Assembly: GCF_000381885.1 (NCBI RefSeq)
Contig: NZ_KB907225.1
Coordinates: forward strand, 81,837 to 145,836
Direction of reading: 5' to 3'
Length of the DNA: 64,000 bases
Source of the DNA: Actinomadura atramentaria DSM 43919
GTDB lineage: Bacteria; Actinomycetota; Actinomycetes; Streptosporangiales; Streptosporangiaceae
The notes below the pieces were generated by a model. It made no database searches and had not been told where the DNA came from. It worked only from the letters and a program-made list of their open reading frames with translations. This document shows positions 57,886-64,000 of the stretch, piece by piece. Both the position numbers and the translations under genes were made by a program. The first letter of the stretch is position 1; each line of letters begins with the position of its first letter.

Positions 57886-58698
57886 TCAGTCGAAGTCCGT
57901 CCCGCGCGCCACGTCCTCCCAGGCCAGCAGCTCGCGGCGGACGGAGTCGGCGTGCGCGGTCAGGGCGTCCACGGCGTCGTTGCCGAGCGGGAGCCGCAGC
58001 GGCGTGTCGCCGTCGAGGGCCGCGAGGATCGCGGCGGCGGCCTTGGCGGGGTCGCCGGGCTGGCGCCCGTCGGCCGCCAGCGCGGTCGCGCGCGCCTTCC
58101 CGACGGTGCCGGCGTACGGGTCGGTCTCGGCGGCCTGCGCGAGGCGGTCGCCGAACAGGCCGGTGCGGAACGCGCCCGGCTCGACGATCAGCACGCCGAT
58201 CCCGTGCGGGGCGACCTCCTCGGCCAGCGCCTCCGACAGGCCCTCCAGCGCGGCCTTCGTCGCGGAGTACGGGCCGACGCCCGCGAAGGAGAGCTGCCCG
58301 CCCATGCTGCTCATCTGCACGATCGTCCCCGAGCCGCGCTCGCGCATGTGCGGCAGGACCGCGCGGACGAGCGCGGCCGGGCCGAAGAAGTGCAGGTCCA
58401 TCAGCGCGCGCAGCTCGGCGTCGGTGGTCTCCTCGACCGCGCCGAACAGGGCGCGACCCGCGTTGTTCACGAGCACGTCGATCCGGCCGTGCCGGTCCAG
58501 GGTCTCGGCGACGGCGGAGGTGATCCGCGCCTGTTCGGTGACGTCGAGGCGGACGGTGGACACGCCCGGCATGTCGTCCAGCGCCGCCGGATCGCGGACC
58601 GCCGCGACGACCGTGTCGCCCCGGTCCAGCACGGCCTGCGCCAGCGCGCGCCCGAAGCCCGACGAAGCCCCCGTGATCAACCAGACTCGTTCGTTCAT
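57886..58698 (-). CDS. Classical short-chain dehydrogenase/reductase
   Basis: 270 aa. The nucleotide site is LITGASSGFGRALA, followed by VNNAGRA, and the catalytic motif is SFAGVGPYSATKAALEGL (Tyr-x3-Lys). It resembles the oxidoreductases found next to LysR-type regulators. Its start is taken at 58698; the ribosome site is weak. Divergent from the LysR gene. Confidence 0.9.
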   Translation of the reverse strand: MNERVWLITGASSGFGRALAQAVLDRGDTVVAAVRDPAALDDMPGVSTVRLDVTEQARITSAVAETLDRHGRIDVLVNNAGRALFGAVEETTDAELRALMDLHFFGPAALVRAVLPHMRERGSGTIVQMSSMGGQLSFAGVGPYSATKAALEGLSEALAEEVAPHGIGVLIVEPGAFRTGLFGDRLAQAAETDPYAGTVGKARATALAADGRQPGDPAKAAAAILAALDGDTPLRLPLGNDAVDALTAHADSVRRELLAWEDVARGTDFD

Positions 58699-58780
58699 GC
58701 CCTCGGTTATCGCGGGTCGGCGGGGGCGGCGTCCAAGACAGAGATCCGTCATGTCGATCAATGCCGCTTATCATCCCTGC

Positions 58781-59662
58781 ATGGAGCTACGTCAGCTTCG
58801 CTACCTCATCGCGATCGACGAGGACGGCAACCTGGGCCGCGCCGCCGAGCGCCTGTTCGTCAGCCAGCCCGCCCTGTCGTACGCGCTCAGGAACCTGGAG
58901 GGCGAACTCGGCGTCCGCCTGTTCGACCGGCACTCCGGCGGCGTCACCGCGACGGCGGCGGGCCGCGACGTGGTCGCCGCCGCGCGCCGCGCCGTCCGCC
59001 AGGCCGACCTGGTCGCGGCGGTCGCCGACCGGCACCGGCACGGCGCGGCGGGCGTCCTGCGGCTCGGCTTCGAGGCGACCGGGGCGGGCGAGCTGACGGC
59101 CCGCGCCCGCGCGGAGTTCGCGCGGCGCCATCCGGCGGTGCGGGTGCGGCCCAAGCGGTTCGACTGGGGCGGCGAGGCGGACGCGCTGCGCGAGGGGCGC
59201 ATCGACGTCGCGTTCGTGTGGCTGCCCGCCGACCTCACCGGCCTGCGCGCCGAGGTCGTCCACACCGAGCCGCGCGTCGTGGGCCTGCCCGTCGGGCACC
59301 GGCTCGCGGGCCGCGAGGGCGTGGCGCTCGCCGACGTCGGCGACGAGCCGCTGCTGTGGACCGAGCGCGCGCCCCGGGCGTGGGTGGACTGGTGGGCCGT
59401 CAACCCCCGGCCGGACGGCCGCGAACCCCGCTGGGGGCCGACGAACGACAACGTCGAGGAGATGCTGGAGCAGGTCGCGGACGGTGTCGCGATCTGCTTC
59501 GCGCCCGCGAGCATGGCGCGGTACTACACCCGTCCCGACCTCGTCTGGGCGCCGCTGGTGGACGCCGAGCCGCTGCGCGTCGCGCTGGCGTGGCCGGACG
59601 GCGCGGACGGCCCGCTGGTGCGCGGCTTCGCCGACGTCGTCCGCGACCTGACCGCAGGGTGA
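58781..59662 (+). CDS. LysR-family transcriptional regulator
   Basis: 293 aa. N-terminal HTH: LRQLRYLIAIDEDGNLGRAAERLFVSQPALSYALRNLEGELGVRLFDRHSGGV. The effector domain follows (GVLRLGFEATGAGELTARARAEF). It diverges from the SDR gene with 82 bp between the start codons, the classic LysR layout, so SDR control is likely. Confidence 0.92.
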   Translation: MELRQLRYLIAIDEDGNLGRAAERLFVSQPALSYALRNLEGELGVRLFDRHSGGVTATAAGRDVVAAARRAVRQADLVAAVADRHRHGAAGVLRLGFEATGAGELTARARAEFARRHPAVRVRPKRFDWGGEADALREGRIDVAFVWLPADLTGLRAEVVHTEPRVVGLPVGHRLAGREGVALADVGDEPLLWTERAPRAWVDWWAVNPRPDGREPRWGPTNDNVEEMLEQVADGVAICFAPASMARYYTRPDLVWAPLVDAEPLRVALAWPDGADGPLVRGFADVVRDLTAG

Positions 59663-59747
59663 CGCGCGTCTGGGAGCGCGCACCCGTTCACCGCGGCCGT
59701 GCAGATCACCGTCACGGTGACGGTGACATTCCCGTAGATTCGCCGCC

Positions 59748-60548
59748 ATGTGCGTTTCGACGGCGGCGGCCGAGTTCAGCGGGACGATCCTGTACGGCGG
59801 ACGCCGGCGGCACCCCGTACACGGATTGATCGAGGTCGTCGGCTACCAGAACACGGCCGTCAACCTGCACACCGGCCCGAACGCGATGCTGCTGCACCTG
59901 CCCGCCCGCGCGCTGACGCCCGGGCAGTTCGTCCCCGTGGGGCGGCACGGCGACGTGCTGACCCGCATGGTGGACGCGGTGCGCCCGGTCCCGGCGGGCG
60001 GCATCGACTGGATGGGCTCCGACGAGCCGTCGCGCGTCCAGGTCTTCGAGCACGACGTCTACACCGTCCTGCTCGCCGACGACCCGACGCTGATCCCCGC
60101 CGCGCTGCACCGCGTCCCGCCGCGCCGCCGCCCGCCGCTGCGCACGGATCTGCTGGAGTTCTACGCCGACGCGTATCCGGGCCACGTCATGGCCGTGTGC
60201 TGCTTCGACAACGCCGACGCGCGCCGCGCCAAGCCGCTGCTGCTCTGGTACGAGCCGACCGACCCGGACCGCATCGTCCTGCCCGCGCTCGACTGCCACA
60301 CCGGTGCGCCGCCCGACCTCGACCGGCCCGTCCCCACCGACCACTGGATCCTGTTCGGGCTGGACGACGCGGGCGACGACTGGGGCGAGCCGGTCGAGTA
60401 CCCCGGCGCGCTCCGGCACGAGCTGCGCGAATTCCTGCCCCGCGCGGTGCTCGGCACGGAATTCACCGCACCGCTCCCGAACGGCGACTTCGCCGTCGCG
60501 GTGGACGACCTGCGCGCGGGCCGCCTGAACGTCGAACGCGTGCGCTGA
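59748..60548 (+). CDS. Conserved actinobacterial protein of unknown function
   Basis: 266 aa. No domain is recognised. It opens MCVSTAAAEFSGTILYGGRR, has QNTAVNLHTGPNAMLLHLPA, and a Trp/Asp-rich segment WILFGLDDAGDDWGEPVEYPG. Coding bias is normal and the N-terminus starts with a second-position Cys (which recalls Ntn-hydrolases but is not supported further). It stands alone between the LysR gene and a hairpin. Confidence 0.75.
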   Translation: MCVSTAAAEFSGTILYGGRRRHPVHGLIEVVGYQNTAVNLHTGPNAMLLHLPARALTPGQFVPVGRHGDVLTRMVDAVRPVPAGGIDWMGSDEPSRVQVFEHDVYTVLLADDPTLIPAALHRVPPRRRPPLRTDLLEFYADAYPGHVMAVCCFDNADARRAKPLLLWYEPTDPDRIVLPALDCHTGAPPDLDRPVPTDHWILFGLDDAGDDWGEPVEYPGALRHELREFLPRAVLGTEFTAPLPNGDFAVAVDDLRAGRLNVERVR

Positions 60549-60594
60549 GCCGTTCCCGAAACCGGTCGCTCCGCGCGCCGCAACACAGGGCGAT

Positions 60595-60634
60595 CCGGCC
60601 GGGAAGCTCGCCTTCGGCTCGCTTCACCGGCCGG
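60595..60634. terminator. Hairpin with conserved loop between 59748 gene and helicase gene
   Basis: CCGGCCGG arms (60595-60602 and 60627-60634) enclose a loop with GCTCGCCTTCGGCTCGC (60606-60622). On the minus strand this is a close variant of the loop of the 18895-18932 hairpin. It lies between convergent genes. Confidence 0.55.
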
Positions 60635-60676
60635 TCAACGCACTCGCGCCGCGGCTGAGGTCCGTCGAAACAGACG

Positions 60677-62203
60677 TCAGCTGTTGAGCGGGGACGCGCC
60701 GCGGCGGGCGGAGCGCGCCCGGCCCGCGCCGCCGCGCGTGCCCCGGCTCCGGCCCGTGCTGCGACTCGCGCCGCGACCCGTGTTGCGATCCGTGCTGCGG
60801 CCCGTGTTCAGATCCGTGCTGCGATCCGCGCCGCCGCGCGGGGCCGCCGCGCGGCGCTCGCGCGCGGGGGCGGCCGCGGGCGCGGCGACGGCCGCGACCG
60901 GCGTGCCGGACGGGACGCGCGCGCCCGTGATCCGGGCCAGGTCGTCGCCGCCCGGCACCACCGCGGTGACGCTCGGCGCGATGCCGGCCGTCTCCATCAG
61001 CCGCGTCGTCTCGCGCCGCTGCTCGGGGAGCACCAGCGTGACGACCGTGCCCGTCCGCCCGGCGCGGGCCGTCCGGCCGCCCCGGTGCAGGTAGTCCTTG
61101 TGGTCGGCGGGCGGGTCCACGTTCACGACGAGGTCGAGGTCGTCGATGTGGATGCCGCGCGCGGCGACGTTCGTGGCGACGAGCACCGGAACGGTCCCGG
61201 ACTTGAACCCGTCCAGCGCCCGGTTGCGCTGCGACTGCGACTTGCCGCCGTGCAGCGCGACCGCCTGGACGCCGCGCGCCGCGAACCGGCGGACGAGCCG
61301 GTCGGCGGCGTGCTTCATCCCGACGAACATGATCACCTGCCCGTCGCGGGCGGCGATGTGCGCGAGGGTGTCCTGCTTGTCGGCCTCGTCCACCAGCAGG
61401 AGGTGGTGGTCCATCGTGACCACCGCGCCCGCCGACGGGTCGACGGAGTGGCTCACCGGGTCGCTGAGGAACCGGCGCACCAGCTTGTCGATGTTGCGGT
61501 CGAGCGTCGCGGAGAACAGCATCCGCTGGCCGCCGGGCGCGACCTGGTCGAGCAGCCGGGTGACCTGCGGCAGGAAGCCCATGTCGGTCATCTGGTCGGC
61601 CTCGTCCAGCACCGCGATCTCGACGCCGCGCAGGTCGCAGTCGCCCCGGTCGACCAGGTCCGCGAGGCGGCCCGGCGTCGCGACCAGGACCTCGGCGCCG
61701 CGCCGCAGCGCGGCGGCCTGCTTGGTCAGCGACAGCCCGCCCACGGCCGTCGCCAGCCGCAGCCGGACGCCCGCCGCGTACGGGGCGAGCGAGTCCGTCA
61801 CCTGCTGCGCCAGCTCGCGCGTCGGGACGAGCACCAGCGCGAGCGGGCGGCGCGGCTCGGCGCGGCGGCCCGCCGTGCGGGCGAGGACGGCCAGCCCGAA
61901 CGCGAGCGTCTTGCCGGAGCCGGTGCGGCCCCGCGCGAGGACGTCCCGGCCCGCGAGGGCGTCGGGCAGCGTCGAGGACTGGATCGGGAACGGCTCGGTC
62001 ACGCCCTGCTCGGCGAGGACCGTCAGCAGCGCCTTCGGCAGCGGCAGCTCCGCGAAGGACGCGGCCGGGGGCAGGCCCGGCGTCGTGCCGGTCGGCGCGG
62101 TGAACTCGGTGTCGGGGCGGCGCGGTCCGGTGCCGCCGGAGCGGGGCCGGCCGCCGCGGCCGCGCGCGGTGGAGCGTCGGGTGGAACGGGGGTCACGGGT
62201 CAT
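60677..62203 (-). CDS. DEAD-box RNA helicase
   Basis: 508 aa from the ATG at 62203 with AGGAAGG upstream. Helicase motifs are present in order: Q motif with PFPIQ, GRTGSGKT, PTRELAQQ, VATPGRL, DEAD in VLDEADQM, SAT in FSATLD, VATNVAARGIHI and RGGRTARAG. The basic C-terminal tail (Arg/Ser/Thr/Gly-rich, with repeats of ST-R-NTGR type) is likely an RNA-binding low-complexity region. The downstream cold-shock gene is on the same strand, upstream in transcription, separated by 248 bp. Confidence 0.94.
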   Translation of the reverse strand: MTRDPRSTRRSTARGRGGRPRSGGTGPRRPDTEFTAPTGTTPGLPPAASFAELPLPKALLTVLAEQGVTEPFPIQSSTLPDALAGRDVLARGRTGSGKTLAFGLAVLARTAGRRAEPRRPLALVLVPTRELAQQVTDSLAPYAAGVRLRLATAVGGLSLTKQAAALRRGAEVLVATPGRLADLVDRGDCDLRGVEIAVLDEADQMTDMGFLPQVTRLLDQVAPGGQRMLFSATLDRNIDKLVRRFLSDPVSHSVDPSAGAVVTMDHHLLLVDEADKQDTLAHIAARDGQVIMFVGMKHAADRLVRRFAARGVQAVALHGGKSQSQRNRALDGFKSGTVPVLVATNVAARGIHIDDLDLVVNVDPPADHKDYLHRGGRTARAGRTGTVVTLVLPEQRRETTRLMETAGIAPSVTAVVPGGDDLARITGARVPSGTPVAAVAAPAAAPARERRAAAPRGGADRSTDLNTGRSTDRNTGRGASRSTGRSRGTRGGAGRARSARRGASPLNS

Positions 62204-62451
62204 GGTCGACCTTCCTGAGAGGGGCGCGTCGCCAGGAAGATCGCCCGTGGAGGGCGGAACATCCGCAAGGAACGAGCCCGGTGGCCGGCGGGCGGCGGGA
62301 CGCCGCGTGCCGTGCCGGGGAGCGGCCGTGGTCGGCCGGGGAAGCCGCGCGGAGCGAGGGTCCGCGGTGCGGCGGGCGGTTCCGCGGCCCGGGGCCGGGA
62401 AACCGCGCGCGGCGGCACGAACGCTCGTGCCGCCGCGCGGGAGGGTCCTGG

Positions 62452-62655
62452 TCAGGCCGGGACGATGTTCTCGGCCTGGAGGCCCTTCTGGCCCTGGGTC
62501 ACGTCGAAGGAGACCTTCTGGCCCTCCTGCAGCTCGCGGAAGCCCTGGGCGGCGATGTTGGAGAAGTGGGCGAAGACGTCGGCGCCGCCGTCGTCCTGGG
62601 CGATGAAGCCGAAGCCCTTTTCGGAGTTGAACCACTTCACGGTGCCAGTAGCCAT
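62452..62655 (-). CDS. cspA: Cold-shock protein (CspA family)
   Basis: 67 aa OB fold with RNP-1 KGFGFIAQDD and RNP-2 DVFAHFSN. It binds single-stranded nucleic acid and acts as RNA chaperone. An upstream leader contains an intrinsic hairpin with a T7 tract (62745-62775). It lies directly upstream of the DEAD-box helicase gene on the same strand, and both may act at low temperature. Confidence 0.95.
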   Translation of the reverse strand: MATGTVKWFNSEKGFGFIAQDDGGADVFAHFSNIAAQGFRELQEGQKVSFDVTQGQKGLQAENIVPA

Positions 62656-62744
62656 GTTTCATTCCCCCTGTGGGTCGGGTCTCGTCCCGCACCGTGCGGG
62701 ACCGAGGACGCCGCGATGGCCCACCCGGAATGAACCAGGACAAC

Positions 62745-62775
62745 AAAAAAACGCCTGACGTACTGACGGCAGGCG
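62745..62775 (-). terminator. Intrinsic hairpin plus T7 tract in the cspA leader
   Basis: On the minus strand CGCCTG (62775-62770), a 12-base loop, CAGGCG (62757-62752) and seven T (62751-62745) precede the cold-shock gene by about 90 bp. It would stop most transcripts from an upstream promoter before the gene. It looks like an attenuator; a terminator for a lost upstream gene is the alternative. Confidence 0.6.
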
Positions 62776-62903
62776 CACACAATGTTTATGGGAACCGCAA
62801 CTCTCCGTAGCTTAGCCGACGTCCGCGGCCGCGTCAAACGACGCCCCGATCCGCCCGTCCGCCGGGCCGGGCGGGCGGAGCGCGGGCGTGAAACGCTGGC
62901 CCC

Positions 62904-63581
62904 GTGAGTCCGGACGCCGAAACCACGCCCCGGCGCGCGATGGGCAGGCCGCGCGCGACGTCGCGGCCCGAGCTGGAACGGCTCGCGTTCGAGCTGTTCG
63001 CCGCGCGCGGCTTCGACGAGACGACCGTGGACGACATCGCCGCCGCGGCGGGCATCGGCCGCCGGACGTTCTTCCGCTACGTGCCGTCCAAGAACGACCT
63101 GGTCTGGGGCGATTTCGAGAAGCAGTTGGCCGGCCTGCGCCGCCTCCTGGCCGAGGCCGACCCGGCCGAGCCCCTGATGGCCGTGCTCCACCGCGCCGTC
63201 CTGGAACTCAACCGCTTCGACCCGCGGACGACCGCCGAGTACCGCCGCCGCATGCAGCTCATCCTCGCCGCCCCGACCCTGCGGGCGGACGCGACCCTCC
63301 GCTACGAGGCGTGGCGGGCGGTGGTGGCGGAATTCACGTCCCACCGGACCGGCCACCCGCGGGACGCCCTGCTCCCCCGCCTGGTGGCCAACGTCCTCCT
63401 GTCCGCCGCCCTGACGTCGTACGAGCAGTGGCTCTCCCACGAAGAGGGCCCCACGCTGGAGGAACTGCTCGACACGGCCCTGACCCATGCGGCGACGGGG
63501 TTAGCCAGAGCCCTGGCGGACGAGACCAGCACGAGAACACGCGGCGAGCCGCGCGGCGCAGCGGACGAAGAACCCTCGTAG
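62904..63581 (+). CDS. TetR-family regulator, mycofactocin MftR-like
   Basis: 225 aa from the GTG at 62904; an ATG at 62940 is possible. The HTH is FDETTVDDIAAAAGIGRRTFFRYVPSKNDL, then WGDFEKQLAGLRRLLAE. NRFDPRTTAEYRRRMQLILAAPTLRADATLRYEAWRAVVAEF matches the MftR (TIGR03968) pattern well. MftR senses acyl-CoAs in mycofactocin clusters; no mft genes are visible up to the window end. The TAG stop lies inside a 24-bp tandem repeat. Confidence 0.8.
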   Translation: MSPDAETTPRRAMGRPRATSRPELERLAFELFAARGFDETTVDDIAAAAGIGRRTFFRYVPSKNDLVWGDFEKQLAGLRRLLAEADPAEPLMAVLHRAVLELNRFDPRTTAEYRRRMQLILAAPTLRADATLRYEAWRAVVAEFTSHRTGHPRDALLPRLVANVLLSAALTSYEQWLSHEEGPTLEELLDTALTHAATGLARALADETSTRTRGEPRGAADEEPS

Positions 63582-63661
63582 ACAAGAACGAAAATCCCTC
63601 GTAGACGAAGACCGAAAAACCCTCGTAGACGAGGAACGAAGAACCCTCGGGGACGACCAAA
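63567..63661. repeat. Four tandem ~24-bp repeats at the end of the TetR gene
   Basis: Units read GAA-[G/A]AA-CCCTCGTAGAC plus about 8 bases. They occupy 63567-63589, 63590-63613, 63614-63637 and 63638-63661. The first contains the TetR stop codon; the last is diverged (CCCTCGGGGAC). Confidence 0.85.
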
Positions 63662-63903
63662 CCCGTCGCGGGGGAGCCCCGAAGCGAAGCGAAGCGAGCG
63701 AGGGCGCCCCCGCGAACGAGCAGCAACCGAAGGGGGTCACCGGCGGGCGCACGGCCGCGAGCCGCCAGGCGAGCGGCCGGGCGCGCGCAGCGCGAAGGGC
63801 CGCACCGCAGCGGAGCGCCAGCGGAGCGAGGATGCGGCGCTTCGCGCCGCGGGGGGCGTGGGGGGTCGCCCCCCCACAAGCAAAAGGGCGCATACTGGAG
63901 GTG
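63582..63903. other. Intergenic region of about 320 bp with repeats
   Basis: It contains the rest of the 24-bp repeats, a GAAGC-rich run (63679-63700), the 19-base conserved loop sequence inside CGGCC/GGCCG arms (63753-63779), and a hairpin with GGGGGCG arms near 63850-63880. No gene is supported: open frames there lack coding character. Confidence 0.6.
63753..63779. repeat. Second copy of the conserved 19-base loop in a hairpin
   Basis: The 19 bases at 63757-63775 are identical to 18905-18923, flanked by short complementary CGGCC/GGCCG arms that differ from those at 18895. It is a REP-like palindromic element. Confidence 0.7.
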
Positions 63904-64000
63904 ATGAGACCCTCACGAGGCGCCGCGCGCCGCCACCTGCCCACCAGTCCCTTCAGCCCGCCGCCGCCGGCTCCGCCGGCGAAGGAGTTCGCGGTCGACG
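63904..64000 (+). CDS. Start of an unidentified gene, cut by the window end
   Basis: An ATG at 63904 is preceded by GGAGGTG (close spacing). The visible 32 codons read MRPSRGAARRHLPTSPFSPP and continue Pro/Ala-rich to AKEFAVD. No family can be assigned from this. The basic, Pro-rich start may be an N-terminal cytoplasmic extension of a membrane protein. Confidence 0.4.
   Translation, partial: MRPSRGAARRHLPTSPFSPPPPAPPAKEFAVD

Noticed and set aside
63501..63944. Minus-strand frames across the repeats at the right end
   Set aside because: They read through tandem repeats and GC-rich hairpins, giving low-complexity peptides, with no ribosome site.

Overview
This is a very GC-rich actinobacterial chromosome segment. 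The gene content resembles Thermomonosporaceae/Actinomadura-like Streptosporangiales, but that family-level placement is inferred. There are no plasmid, phage or CRISPR hallmarks. GTG starts are frequent and 4-base ATGA/GTGA stop-start overlaps are common. A tRNA-Lys(CTT) lies at 41779-41851.

Region 1 (1-20900) is a conserved actinobacterial block. It holds the envelope-stress cluster tatB / htrA / rseB-like / rseA / sigE with a divergent O-methyltransferase, then the sigK-rskA operon with a fasciclin lipoprotein and a molybdopterin oxidoreductase. A DUF3117 protein, 3-methyladenine glycosylase I, a single-pass membrane protein and a LOG-family protein follow. The gene set matches Mycobacterium tuberculosis Rv1205-Rv1224 with rearrangements. 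Inserted among these are a PhoX-type secreted protein, a leucyl aminopeptidase, a two-domain GNAT, and a photolyase facing a DUF523/DUF1722 protein.

Region 2 (19600-41600) is metabolic and accessory. It has an AI-2E-type membrane protein, a DHA2 drug exporter and an operon of three luciferase-like flavin monooxygenases. A six-cistron unit follows: short leader ORF, cytochrome b, cytochrome oxidase subunit I, formate dehydrogenase alpha, Fe-S beta subunit and NrfD-type anchor. It looks like a dedicated formate-to-oxygen respiratory branch. A ChaB protein, an operon of double cupin / JmjC / DUF2064, a DUF574 methyltransferase and a B-lectin protein come next.

Region 3 (about 42000-48400), just beyond the tRNA, is visibly less GC-rich and is the most novel part. 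On the minus strand it encodes a Crp/Fnr-type regulator, a class III nucleotidyl cyclase, a STAND-like protein, an unrecognised 239-aa protein, an excisionase-type HTH protein and a nucleoside-deoxyribosyltransferase/TIR-like protein. The cyclase C-terminus and the STAND-like N-terminus share a GN-[VL]-NTG motif. A CRP-type palindrome sits on the -10 of the STAND-like gene's putative promoter. I propose a cyclic-nucleotide signalling or defence cassette with amyloid-like adaptor motifs. This is inference.

Region 4 (48460-64000) holds a 3Fe-4S ferredoxin/P450 pair, a START-like protein, and a LacI-regulated catabolic operon (amidohydrolase, FAD oxidoreductase, NMT1-like binding protein, two permeases, LacI) that lacks its ABC ATPase. 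It ends with an aldo-keto reductase, a divergent SDR/LysR pair, a DEAD-box helicase, a cold-shock protein and an MftR-like TetR regulator.
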